64,000 nucleotides of DNA from Tausonia pullulans (Eukaryota; Basidiomycota; Tremellomycetes; Cystofilobasidiales; Mrakiaceae): the NCBI GenBank assembly GCA_951802195.1, contig OX637626.1:372001-436000 (forward strand), read 5' to 3'. Shown here piece after piece: positions 36,388 through 47,300 of the stretch. The notes below the pieces were generated by a model, which had not been told where the DNA came from, searched no databases, and saw only the letters and a list, made by a program, of their open reading frames with translations. The stretch's first letter is position 1. Every line of letters starts with the position of its first letter. The position numbers and the translations under genes were made by a program.

Positions 36388-36927
36388 GGATGAATGGAGG
36401 GCGAGACAGCAAGGAAGGGAAGGTCTAGATGGCCCGCCGCAACCGGAGAGTGTCTGCGGCGCGCGCGCGTTGTTCAGGCGGTCGCGAGCCGGCGGCGAGC
36501 GGGAGGGAGAAGGTCACGAAGAATAACAACGCAGACACCGAGGCAGATGGGGGCGGCGCAAGATAGGAGAGTGTCTGGAGTTGAGAGAAGGGCCTCTGGA
36601 AAGGGATGGTCGGAGGTTAGGGCTGGCGAGTTGTACAAGTTGATCCCCCCCCGGGGCAAGGGAGAGGCGACGTCCTCGTCTGGAATGGCGTAAGGGCGCA
36701 CAGCGAAACGCCTTCATATCTGACTACTGCGAATAGTGATTTGCTCCGTAAATCTTCAGTTGCTTGATCGAAACATGCGACAAAAGTATGAAGACTGCAA
36801 GTTGATACTGGGCCAGGTTGCGTGCGACAGGCTACGGCGACCTCCGATCAGCTGGGGTCGAAAGAGCGAGATTGACAGACAGCAGCTTGAGAAGAGCTCT
36901 AACCGGCCACCACTCTTCTCCGCTGCC
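36388..36927. promoter_or_regulatory. divergent promoter region, coiled-coil / MYND genes
   Basis: 540 bp between two start codons on opposite strands, so both promoters must lie here. No TATA box or known motif was recognised. Confidence 0.4.
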
Positions 36928-38670
36928 ATGGGCTCTTTAACGCCCCAGAGCCGCCCCGAGGACAGGTTCCACTCCATCTCTCAGTACTCTGGCCTCGCAT
37001 GTTTCCAGTGTAACGCTCGCGCTCAGGACGGCAGAAGTCTCTCGGTTTGTTCTCGCTGTCAGAGGTCCGTTCGTCCCTCCCTGCGCCAGTAACATCTTTG
37101 CTCGGTCGCACTGATAAAGACTACTGCTACATCATTCAGAGTGCGATACTGTAGTGCCGGATGTCAGAAGAAGGACTTTCCTGTGCACAAGACACTGTGT
37201 ATCGCTTGGGCGGCTCAACGCAAGGCCGTCCCTCCGGACTCGTACCCAAGCGTGTCGCTGCCCGTGCCAACGAGGGCAGAGATCAAGCGACTGTTACAAG
37301 CGTGAGTTAACATGCATGTATCAAAATTTGCGCGCCTGCATGCTGAGAAGCAAGGGAGAGAGGCAGGATGAACGACGGCATGCTGGGCCCTCTACTAGAC
37401 CTCTTAGACAGGGGCGCGGCACAACTCGTCGCCAACTATCTCATCTTCAACGAGGTGCGTCGGAGACAGAACTCATGATGAGCCAAACTCTTACGGGAGA
37501 CTCTGCGATGCCAGCCTCGCTGCGGACGGTGTCTTCGTCTCGAGCACAAGGGCCACCTCCTCGTCCACTGCTTGACGTGCCGGGTCCACGGCTGGTGCCC
37601 GAACGAGGGGTGCCGAGGCGTCGAGGAGGAGCACCAGAAAAGTGGTCTCTGCACTAAAATTTTGGACATCGTAGAAGACGAGGATTTTCTCTTGTGCGTC
37701 TCCAAAAGCCTTGCGACGGCGGCATGAGCAGAGGGCCGCAAACACGTCTCATCCTCTCTCTCTTCTTTCTTGCTTCACACATCAGCGAGTACAGTCGGGC
37801 TCCCGACAACGAGGGCCCCGTAGTGCCTTGGTGTCCTGACCGAGTTTTGAGCTCGCCTACCCCGCTCCCAGCCGACTGGAATTCCTACCTGGAATCGGTC
37901 TCTGCCCCAGCCTTCGAGATTACATTCCTCCGGACGATGGCGAAGCATCAACTCTCCCTTCCTCTCACCATTCTATCTGCTCTACAGCGTTTCGGTCTTC
38001 TGTCACAGTTTCTGGATCTTAACAATCCTCGCAGTCTCACTGTCCACGTTCTCGGCGCCACGCCCAACTATGACCTAATGACGGGCTGGCTGGCGTACGA
38101 GGAGATCCTGCATTTTTGTCCTGGCGTCTCGGAACTTCGGCTTGTCTTGGTCGGTCCGAATATTTCAAGCTCAGAGTCCAAGCAGGAAGACTCAGTCGAA
38201 GTTTGCGAGACGTGCAAAACGCGAAAGCGGTCGAAGGTGTATGAGTGTCATAGGTCAGTGGCATTTCTCTTTTTCCCTTCGCTCTTGTTCAATCGATACA
38301 TGGCTAATAGTAAACCCTTCTGCTCCACAGTGGCCTCTACCACGAGTATTGCCGCCGCCAGTCAGCGTCCCCATCGCTTCCCGACATCGCCGTCGCCTTC
38401 AACTCGGGCCTCGTCGACGCCCCACTTGACTGGACGCCAACTCTTCGGTACCTCATCAACGCTCGCATCCCCTCGGTGTTCACGAGCTACAATGCCGGCG
38501 AGGCCAAGGAGGATCTTGCGATCCTAAAACGCGTGGGTGGGAGCAGGATGGAGATCGTCTGGAGCGAGGACGAGAACGCATTTGCCTCGGGTCGGCGGGC
38601 CTATGATCTCTTTGCGGAGGGAGGTACCATCCGGGACAACGAATACACGATGGGCTTCAGAGGGCTGTGA
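36928..38670 (+). CDS. MYND zinc-finger protein with MSS51-type C-terminal domain
   Basis: Six exons (36928-37064, 37140-37301, 37367-37454, 37515-37693, 37786-38253, 38331-38670) give 457 residues. A complete MYND finger is present: C25, C28, C41, C44, C50, C54, H62, C66. The C-terminal half matches the MSS51_C domain: LTVHVLGATPNYDLMTGW, a WLAYEEILHFCPGV block, PDIAVAFNSGLVD, PTLRYLINARIPSVFTSYN and the end MGFRGL. In yeast Mss51 acts in COX1 mRNA translation in mitochondria; many fungal and animal relatives have other or unknown roles, so mitochondrial function is only possible. Two more Cys-rich clusters lie between and inside these domains (see findings). No mitochondrial presequence is evident. 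Confidence 0.85.
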
Positions 38671-39658
38671 TGCAGGAGGGGGCCAGGGCGAGACTCGCGC
38701 GCCCGGTGACGCCTGTGCCACGAGAGGGCTGAGTCCGGCTGCAAGGACCCGGACTGGTATTATGCTTTCATTGTCCTCATGCCTATATAGACAGCGACAG
38801 GATCGACAGCCGGATATTCAGACGCGCGCACCCTTGTTTCCACGTCTCTGTTCGACCGGACATGGCTGGCGCGCCAAGGACGGCGTGAACCAAGTGACCC
38901 CAGAATCGGGTTGGCCAGCTGTGTTTACCTGTAGAGCAGAATTGGGGCCTCTTTCTCGGGGGTTTGGTAAACGACTCTCCTGGACCTCGCCTTACGATCC
39001 CTCCGACCCCCTATCTTCTTGACGTTATGAGTACCCAGACAGGGGAAAGTGTTCGCCGATCCCATTTACACGGCGTCACAGCTGGGAGCAGGGTCAGAGG
39101 GGAGAAGGGGGGGCGCGCTGCACGCACGCGTGCTGCCGCCTTCGCGCGTCCTTCCCTGGGCTTCGTCTGCCTTGCCTCGGCGACGGAAGAACCCTTCTCC
39201 CCCAAACGACGACCTTCAACGAACCCCCATCTTCTTCTTACGGCCTTCTTCCGCCCATCTGGCACCCCTGTTCCCGGCACCACAGCTCTTCAGCCACACC
39301 CACACTCCTTCCTACCAAGTCAACGACTTCTCAACTTATTACTCTTCGGCACTCGCCCGACCTCCTGCTATCCTCCTTATCCTGCCTCCCAGACATCTGG
39401 CTTTCAACGAGTTCCAAGCTCCAAACAATCTCGGCAAGTAATCCTCAGTCACTATGGCTATCTCTATCCACACTCCTTTCAAGCATCACCAGCGGCTCGT
39501 GAAGAAGAGCAGTGCGTCCTTCTTTTCGCTTGTTTTTCTCAGCCCATACTCTCTCAGCCTCTGCTCTGCCTTCGCCTGAGATAGCCAGGACGATGACTCT
39601 TGGACTCAGGAGGCATTGCCAGAGGGAGGATGGGCGCGTGGACCAGCTTGGCTGACTG
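38671..39658. other. intergenic and probable 5' leader
   Basis: 988 bp with no confident gene. From about 39180 the sequence is CT-rich and looks like the leader of the next plus-strand gene. An ATG at 39454 opens a 43-codon frame that may be an upstream ORF or an alternative first exon. Confidence 0.45.
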
Positions 39659-41638
39659 ATGTTGAGGGGCGCTTCGTTGTTTCTCTCAGCCGTCTGCACC
39701 ACGGCGAAGCAACTCTACACGTCGCCTACCGCGGGCTCCACCTTTGATGCTTCGTCTGGACCGATGACCTTCACCTGGAACACGGACTGCACCGTCGCCG
39801 ACAAGGTCGACCTCACCCTCTACTCGCCTGAGAGCCTCCAGCCAATTATCAAGGTTCGTCCGAAGTCTTCCCCCCACCCCGCAACGGGTGGGACGGACGC
39901 GGTTCTCTTGCCTGCCTCTGCATCCGTGGCGGCTGACGACGCGTCCCGCCATCTCCCTGATGTACCTAGATCTTCTCCGGCATCGTCTTCTCCGACGGCT
40001 CGTACACAACGGATCTCCAGCCTAAGTGGTGGAACTCGACGGCCTCAATCAACCTGTGCGTACGCCCATACGATGCGATTCTGATCCCCGGATACCCATC
40101 ATTTCGCATGCGGTGCATCCATGCTGATCGACCATCCCTCCCTTCACCTCCCATCTCTCATAGGTATATGACCCTCTCTGACTCCACAGTCCCGATGTTT
40201 CTCTCCAACGCGCTCCAGTCGTCGACCTTTGCCGTTACTTACCCTGTGTCGGCCTCGAATGCCGCCTCGGACAGCGGCGCAATGAGCTTTGCTGCTGCCA
40301 CTTCCACCGAGACGCCCGATCCCATCGTTGTTGTAGTCGGGGCCAGCAAGGCTTCGGATGGGCTCTCGACCGGCAAGCTCGTCGCTGCGGTTCTCGTCCC
40401 GATCCTTGTCCTTCTCACCGGCCTCGGCTTCTACGTTCGCTATGTCCGCTCCAAGCAGGCCAAGAAGAGGAACCGGTGCGTGTGACTTTGTCGCGAGTGC
40501 TTTGACCGTCTGCTAAAGCGTTACTCATGTCCTTCTCAGCTGGAGCCAGGCCATTGACAACCGCATGTCCGCCATCTCCGGCTCATGGGTCGCCGGCGAT
40601 GTTGGCCGACCTTCGACTCAGACGAACCGGGATTCTGTTGCTCGAAACTCGGCCTTCTTCGGTGGCCGCACCTCTATGTCGTCTCACGCCCCCGGCAGCG
40701 AGACCAACGTCGCCGGCATGGGCGCCGGACGCGGCTTCACTGGCGACGCTCAGCCCGAGATGTCCGAGCAGCGTCCTTCGTTCCTCCGCCACCCCTCAGC
40801 TGGAGACCTCTCCGCTACGCGCAAGTCGGTCTTCAGCGAGCACCGCGGCTCGCGCATCTCGTTTGCTGAGCAGGAGGCTGGCCAGCGCCAGTCTCGCATC
40901 TCATTTGGCGACGAGGCCATCGCCGCCGGCAACCGCAAGTCCTTCGCCTCGCTTGGTAAGCACGCCAACGGATCGTCGCGCTCGCTTCAGATCAACACCA
41001 AGGCGAGCCCGAGGAAGAGCTTCCTCAGCGAGCAAGACGCGTCGGAGATGATCATCAGCCCCAGCCAGGCCCAGGGTCCCTTCGCTCTTGGTGACGTCGA
41101 TTCTCTCGACCAAGAGTTCCTATCCGAGCACCAGCCCCAGAGCCAGCAGCGCTCTCGCATCTCGCATCACTCCACTTTCTCCGCCTCATCCGCCCTCTCT
41201 CGCGAGGTCGCCCCTGCCGTGCCGGCCCGTACTGTTTCGCCCGACTCGCCCCTCTCCCCGACGTCCTTCATGCCTGCCCCTACTCCTGGCGCCACGCCTG
41301 ACGACGCTCTGCGCGCATACGCCGCCCAGCGCGCCGGTCACGCCGGAGGCACCACCCCTGTCTATGAGCTCGATCAGAGCCAAGGCGGCCTCGGAGCGGG
41401 CGCGACGCCTGTGTCATTCTCGCAGCAGGACACCAACAGGCTTAGCGTCGCTGGCGCGGCGATTCCTCGCCCGGGAAGCGTCGTTGGCGAGCGGAATCCG
41501 TTCCGGCAGTCGATGTGAGACTTAGACGCCCTCTCGTTCCGTTTCTTTCCCACTGACTTCTTATGTTTTCTACCTTTCAGGGTCAGCAACAACTCGGTCT
41601 ACTCGACCGACGCCCAGGACCACCCCCACTCGCAGTAG
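39659..41638 (+). CDS. type I membrane protein with serine-rich cytosolic tail
   Basis: Five exons (39659-39853, 39970-40055, 40164-40475, 40540-41514, 41581-41638) give 541 residues. A short signal-like start (MLRGASLFLSAVCTTA) precedes an extracellular domain with TAGSTFDASSGPMTFTWNTD and a WWNSTASINL sequon, similar to the Kre9/Knh1-type Ser/Thr-rich anchored domain common in basidiomycete surface proteins. One transmembrane helix (LVAAVLVPILVLLTGLGFYV, about residues 165-184) is followed by a basic stop-transfer patch and a tail of about 350 residues. The tail is rich in Ser, Arg and Gln with repeated R-x-S-x-SF motifs (SRISFAEQE, SRISFGDE), likely kinase targets. A cell-wall sensor or polarity role is possible but not shown. 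The start codon sits in a branch-site-like context. Confidence 0.75.
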
Positions 41639-42425
41639 GCGCGCCTCCTTTCGCGCCTCACAGCAATGTCCTTTTCGTCTCTCTTAACTCCTGCTTATTT
41701 TCTTACTTCGAACATAAGTTCTTTCTGCCTTACCTAAGTGCTAGCTTCGGCCTGTCTGTCTGTATCTCCCTCGATCGTCTCTGATCGAACCTCACGCTCC
41801 TTGGCTCCCTGCCCTTTTCTTTCTTTTCTCCTGCCCATTCCTTTTTCTCTGCCCTCGGTCTTCTTTCCAATCACTCCGGCCAGCCCGGCTTCCTCACGTC
41901 TCCCTTCTTCCAATTCCGTCTCCAAGCCTCTTCTTTCGCCTTCTTTCTCTCTATCCGGGTCCTCTCAGGTCGATGGCCATGCCTTTTTTTTCCGTTCTCG
42001 TCCCTGGGAGCAAGTGAGAAGAGTGACAAAAGAACGAGTGTTTTCATGGCAGCCAGGCGGAGCTGAGTCAGTGATCTCAGCCGCATCTATCCCGAAGAAT
42101 GGATCTGCGCTTCTTCCCTCTGGCATCCGCGAGGTGAACTACTAGAGTTGTACATAGTCATGGTTCATGGGCGGAGTGCGCCGGCTGCTGTCACCTCCCT
42201 CAAATGCTTTGTCCCCTCCTCCTCGACCCAGCCGCGGTCAAGATCTCCCCAGATCCCATCTCGTCCAGTACTGTCGACCGACGAATGCAAGCGACGCCTA
42301 CCAGGGAGCATCGAACCGCCCGTCTCCGTATCTGCATCGTCAAGCAAGCGAGCGACATGTCGTAGTCAGTGGCCATCTCTCGCAGTAGGGATAACTTGAA
42401 GATGTGTGTGAGAGAAAGACACCAC
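41639..42425. other. convergent intergenic region, no gene seen
   Basis: 787 bp between the 3' ends of two converging genes. It is pyrimidine-rich on the plus strand from 41640 to 41960, with a T8 run near 41990. No coding frame of quality was found. Confidence 0.5.
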
Positions 42426-43586
42426 TCACGGGTCCTCCTCCACGCCCGCAAAACCGCCCTTGTCTCTCCCACCGCCAGCCATGGTCCGCTTCTCGCGTGA
42501 CTTGCGGCCCTTGAGGTCCTTGTAGTGCTGTCGAGCCTCGGCCTTAGAGATGGGGCCAGGTGAGGCAGTCGTCCATCGGTTCGGGGTGGAGGTCCCAGAT
42601 GCACTGAAGCAGGTGGAAGAAAGAGCTTAGCTCGAGACAAAGGAGATGGGCAGCAGACGTGGGATGGAGGAGACGAACTAGGGCGAATCGACTGGGTCGT
42701 AAGGAACGTAGTCGGCATCTGCTGGCGTGTGAATGAGGACTCGGTACGATGTCCGCTGTGCAATCCCTCCCATCGCAGGTCAGTTCCGTCATTACGTTCG
42801 CCTTTCACAGAGTTCAAAGAGAGGAAACAAGCCTTACCCAATCCTCCCGAGACTCTTTGCGACTCCATTTGCCGACGGGGAGCTTCTTTAAGACATGGGC
42901 ATCCTGAGGCTTCTCCGTGCTGGAGAGTATCTCGTTTTCGACTTGGGCGAGCTTGAATTGGCCGAAATGAAGATACCAGACTAGAAGTTAAAGCTTTCGT
43001 CAGACGATGGATACAAGGGTGGAGGGGAGAGCGAGGGAAGAGAGGGGTGGTGCGAACTATAATTGATTGTCTGGGACTGGTTCCACCGACGCGAGACGCG
43101 CGCGCAACGGGCGAGTGACTTGAAGTCGAGCAAGCCAAAGATCTGGATGCCTGAGAGGAGAGAAGAAGGGATATGTGGTCAGCAACAGGCCATCTCTCAT
43201 TTAACTTTTGAAAGGAACTCCAAACGAGGCGGGCCCGACTGAAAGGATGTCGCCTAGCCTCTTCCCCCGTCTTCCTCGAGTAACTCGCTCTCTCGCCACT
43301 CACCAATCTCGCTCGGGAACGCCTTGAGCGGGTCTGTCGTCTTGCCGTCGGTGAGCTCCCGCCTCGTCTTGGCCCTAGGGCTCTTGCCGACATCGCTCGC
43401 AGGCGACATGGCCCGTCGAGGCGTCTGGACGTCGATGATGTCACCGTCGTCGCCAGCGTCCGAGCCGGCGTCGGATGCGGACGATGGGTGGGGCTGGTGG
43501 TCGAGATGGACGCCTTGAAGTTTTTTCTGGAGGAGCGCTGTCTGGAGGAGCGTCTGTGGCTGAGGATGCGAGATTGGGGCGGACAT
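42426..43586 (-). CDS. F-box protein
   Basis: Five exons (43586-43304, 43150-43058, 42980-42838, 42755-42679, 42603-42426) give 257 residues. After about 85 disordered residues, an F-box is clear: AFPSEI, then GIQIFGLLDFKSLARCARVS and RRWNQSQTINY, split over exons 1-2. F-box proteins recruit substrates to SCF ubiquitin ligases through Skp1. The rest is short and without leucine-rich or WD repeats: WYLHFGQFKLAQVENEI, KLPVGKWSRKESREDW, YVPYDPVDSP and a basic end (HYKDLKGRKSREKR) that closes EEDP. The substrate is unknown. The stop at 42426-42428 overlaps a GTGAGT; splicing there would require an intron too short to be likely. Confidence 0.82.
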
Positions 43587-43820
43587 TGCAGGCGGGCTAA
43601 AGGGGCGAGCAAAGACGGGAAGTGGGTGAAGGTTGGCAGTGAATCAAGTCAGCTGAGGGCTGGCTCCCCACAGGGCAGGTGGGAAGGTCGAGTTTTCACA
43701 AGGGTCGGTCCCGGCTCAGGCCGCTCGCCCAGCTCAGAATTCGAAGCGTTGCAAGCGACGGGCTCCATCCATCCTTTCTCCTTCATCCGCCACCCATTCC
43801 TTCTCACCTACCTCCTAGCC
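43587..43820. promoter_or_regulatory. short bidirectional promoter, F-box / ACL4
   Basis: Only 234 bp separate the divergent start codons, so the two genes share one compact promoter. No TATA box is visible; the stretch before the plus-strand ATG is CT-rich. Confidence 0.5.
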
Positions 43821-45487
43821 ATGGCCCGCACTGGAAAGTCCAAGTCCGGAGGACGCCAGCGCGCTGAACCCAAAGCCGCCAAAGAGGCCGCTCAGGCAGG
43901 CTCTGCCGCCTCCTCGTCGACAGGTTCCTCCGACGTCTCGGTCGATGACCTTCTTCGTCAGTTTTCAATACCAATACATCGCCTGAGTCCGGGGGCACCC
44001 CAAGTGAATAGAAATCTGACCGGCGCTCCGACGATGATAATCCCAGAAAAGGCGCACGTCCTCCTTGCCCAGCAGGACTACGAGCTCGCCGCGCGCTTCC
44101 TCACCCGGATCCTCACCGCCGACCCAGCGCAGATTGAGGCCCGCGAGCTTATCGGTCTCTGCCTGCTGGAGCTCGGCCAGGTCGGCGAGGCCAGGGAGGT
44201 GTGTGGCTTGCACTCATTTACTGTTGACTCCCAAGACCACGCGCGCTGACCGTAATGAGAGACGCGCCTTGCTTCCTCACCTGTCACTTCTTGGTATCTC
44301 TAGCACTTCAACCTCCTCGTCTCGTCCCCCGCATCGGCCAACCTATCCGGCCCATATCTCTACCTCGCCCAGCTCTCCTACACGCCCCAAGAGTCCCTTA
44401 CACACTACGAGTCGGCCGTCCGAATTCTCGAGGCTCAGCTTGCCGAGTTCCTTACCGTCAAGAACCCCGCAAACCCGTCGGAGGAGGAGCAGACGGTCGA
44501 GCGGGAGCTCAGGAAGCAGATAGCACATGCTCTCGTTGGTATGACGGAGGTTTACCTCACGGACCTTTGGTGAGTTATGAGACGCGACCCTTAGGAGCGC
44601 GCGTTCGCTGACCTTCCGTCCCCGCCTTACTCCAGCTTCGAGCCTGGGGCTGAGGACAAGTGCGACCTTCTACTCACCAAGGCGCTCAACGTCTCCCCGA
44701 CAGACGCTGAGTCGTGGGTCTGCCTCGCCTCGGTCCGTATGTCGCAGCAGCGGGAGGAGGACGCCAAGCAATGCGTCGAGAAGGGTTGGGAGACGTGGCG
44801 TGGCAAGGAGCTCGGTGGGTGTTCCCTTCCTCTCCTTTTTCTCTCTCTCTCTCGCTCTTCGTTTCACAGCTCTGACGCGGTCTCCGTTCACGTCCCCTCA
44901 GGCGACCTCGCTCGGCCACCGATACCAACGCAGCTCTCGCTCGCCCGCATCCTCCTCGAGCTCGATCTCCACTCATATGCGCTCGAGGTTCTTCGCGGAG
45001 TCCGAGAGGAGGATGACGAGGACGTCGAGGCGGCTTACCTCGAGGGATGGGCGTGGTTCCTCCGTGGGGAGAAGATGGAGCAGGAGGGTGCTGCTAGTGG
45101 GAACAAGGGCAAGGCTCCCGTGAAGGCAGGGGATGCGGAGGAGGCTGATGAGCCGACGACGAAGCAGGAGTGCTGGGAGGAGGCGAGGGAGAGCTTGACG
45201 ATGTGTGAGATTGTGAGTGGACCTTCGCGCTCCCCAGTCGGGATTTGGAGCTGGAACCAGGGTGGAACCGGCTGACACAACCTATCTTTCTCTTTCTACA
45301 GATGCACAAGGCCCAGCAGCACCCGGCCGAGGAGGTCCTCTCGCATACCCGCGAGCTCCTCGCTCAGCTCGACCAGGCCGGCATTCGGCCGGCCCAGGGC
45401 GTCGTCGACGAGGAGGAGCTCGATGAGGCAGGTGAAGGAGGCGGCGAGTGGGAGGCGGACGACGACGATGATGAGATGGAGGAGTGA
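43821..45487 (+). CDS. TPR protein, Acl4-type chaperone of ribosomal protein L4
   Basis: Six exons (43821-43956, 44047-44198, 44304-44569, 44636-44814, 44902-45212, 45302-45487) give 409 residues. It is a TPR superhelix: KAHVLLAQQDYELAARFLTR and IGLCLLELGQVGEARE at the start, then PYLYLAQLSYTPQESLTHYE, AESWVCLASVRMSQQREEDA and LARILLELDLHSYALEVLRG. The end is strongly acidic (EADDDDDEMEE). Layout, length and acidic tail fit yeast Acl4, which binds newly made Rpl4 and escorts it to pre-60S particles. Removing intron 1 (GTCAGT...TCTGAC...CCAG) gives the natural join SVDDLLQKAHVLLAQQ. The same intron is open in frame (see findings). Confidence 0.82.
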
Positions 45488-45588
45488 GGAGAAGAGGATC
45501 CGCGCAATTAGATCTGTATCTCATCTCTGTGCTGCCATCTCCGACGGGTAACAAGAAGCGAGAAAGCCTTATCATCATCATCATCCCA

Positions 45589-46095
45589 TCAGATATCATC
45601 GTTTAAGGCTAGCCACATTCTCAAGTGGCAATTCTCCCCGGACCCCTGCTGCTGATCACCTTGACAAACCGACTTCGCTTCGGCCTCTTCCTGCTCGCAG
45701 GTCTTGCGCGGCCTGAAGATCGCCCAGGGGTCCGGAGGGTCAAAGAGATAAAACAAACGACGAGTAGCATCGCCGACGACGATGATCAGCTTCACCGGCG
45801 CGGCTGCGGCCGTGGATCGAGAGAAGGGCGTAACGATTGGCCGAAGGGAGAGTGCGGAGTGAGAGTGTGGTGGAACGAGGATGCTAACGCGAGTCCGGGA
45901 AGTGGCGGCGCTCGCAAGGCTGAGTAGGGCACGGTGTGAATGGGAAGAAGGGCTGCGGTTGTCGTTGAGGTGGAGGAGGGGCGGCGGAAGGTCGAGGAGG
46001 ACTGATGATGGCTGGCGGCTTGTACAAAGGTTGGGGTGGAGAATCTCTCGACTGAAATCTTGACCTTTGTGAGATCTGGCAGACTGACGGTGACA
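45589..46095 (-). CDS. possible exon of an unknown protein
   Basis: One minus-strand frame is open for 168 codons without an ATG, so it could only be coding if spliced to an upstream exon. Its middle part reads like protein: RALLSLASAATSRTRVS, PVKLIIVVGDATRRLFYLF, DPPDPWAIFRPRKTCEQEE, ending NDDI before the stop at 45589. The Arg/Ser/Ala-rich first part could be a mitochondrial presequence. A second frame is also open here for about 75 codons. No family is recognised and no donor site upstream was pinned down. It could be chance coding character in GC-rich DNA. Confidence 0.25.
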   Translation of the reverse strand, partial: CHRQSARSHKGQDFSREILHPNLCTSRQPSSVLLDLPPPLLHLNDNRSPSSHSHRALLSLASAATSRTRVSILVPPHSHSALSLRPIVTPFSRSTAAAAPVKLIIVVGDATRRLFYLFDPPDPWAIFRPRKTCEQEEAEAKSVCQGDQQQGSGENCHLRMWLALNDDI

Positions 46096-47147
46096 TTACT
46101 TCGAAAGTATTGCCCCCTCCGGTCGACGACCAATGGATATGGAGAAGTGGCCCGGGGGGGGTGTCGCGTTAGACTCGGGTCGCCCGGCTTGATCTGTCCC
46201 CTTCGCCACACGACAGCAAGACTAATGTTGCTCGGTTAATCAGCTAGGTCCGAGACGCTGTGATCGATTAAGTGGCGATCGACTAAGCTGACGACAACGG
46301 CGGGGCTTCAGCAAGGCTGCTCGTCCCCCGCCCGCCCTCACAGGCAATGGCGCCCTTGTCCTGTTTACCGGTGTCTCGTCACCGTTGCTCTGATGACGTA
46401 ACTTAGCCCACATCGTTCTACAACTTGTACGAAGCCCTTGGGCCCCCGCAGTCGGCCTAGTTGCTTATCAAGCCATCGTCCGAGATGTAGATGCAGCTTG
46501 AGGGACGGGGGTAAGTGGGTGGCGACGCAAGGTTCTTTGCCAACACCTTTGTCCTCCGCCTGCCTGTTTTGAGCGAGGAAGCGCATGGAGCAGAGAGGGT
46601 CGCGTCCGCTTGTTCCCCTTCATTTTTCAGACCCACTCGTATCAAGCCGTTTTCGAAGAGAAAGTCAATTCCGGTCTCATAAAAATCTCTCATTGTATCA
46701 GAATAGTAAATGAAAAAGTCTTGGTTCTTAGCCCTGGATAGTGAAATTTGCGTGTGCCACAAGACGATGATCGGTGACGGCAGTATCAGTGAACCTCCTT
46801 CATTTTCTCTGTTTTCGCGGCTGGCCCGACATCTTCAGGAGGATCGATCCATCGTTCATGACTCGAGACGATAGCCAGACAAATCAAGCATATTATGCGA
46901 TGGGTGTCGATGAAGGGCTGGAAGCTCTCGTGTCCTCGAAGAACTCTCTCCCTTCTACACTCCCTCTCTTGATCTCGCTCGGGCCGTCCTGCGAAGCGAG
47001 CCTGCCTGCCGCTTAGAGCCGTCGTCGGGTCTGAGCCCCCTTCTCGCCTCCATCCCCACCATCCCGGCCGTCTCAGTGTCCCCCTCCAACGTGTTGGGTC
47101 TCCCCTGAGGCTTCCGATCCGGCCACAATGTGTGTATTCGTTGCCCG

Positions 47148-47154
47148 TATAAAA
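47148..47154 (+). promoter_or_regulatory. TATA box of the oxysterol-binding gene
   Basis: TATAAAA at 47148-47154, about 150 bp before the ATG at 47301. A start of transcription about 30 bp downstream would leave a leader of roughly 120 nt. It supports 47301 as the true start, because no room is left for further coding exons. Confidence 0.5.
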
Positions 47155-47300
47155 TGCGCGTCTGCTGACATCGAGTCGTCTCGCTCGCTCGTGCGTCGTT
47201 CGGGTATGTTCGTCCTCGGCCATCCTTTGGGGATCCGTCCAGCTTCCTGCCTCCTCTTGCTCAGACAAGCAACCGCACGCAGGCCCCATTTTCAATCCAG

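Larger units (their letters stand above)
45488..47300. other. intergenic with a coding-like stretch
   Basis: 1.8 kb between ACL4 and the oxysterol-binding gene. The left third contains a minus-strand coding-like region (listed separately). From 46250 to 47100 nothing was recognised. The right end holds the TATA box and leader of the next gene. Confidence 0.5.

Noticed and set aside
42200-43612. A 470-codon minus-strand frame through the F-box locus
   Set aside because: It reads straight through all introns of the F-box gene in another frame and contains no F-box. The spliced model with conserved residues explains the locus better.
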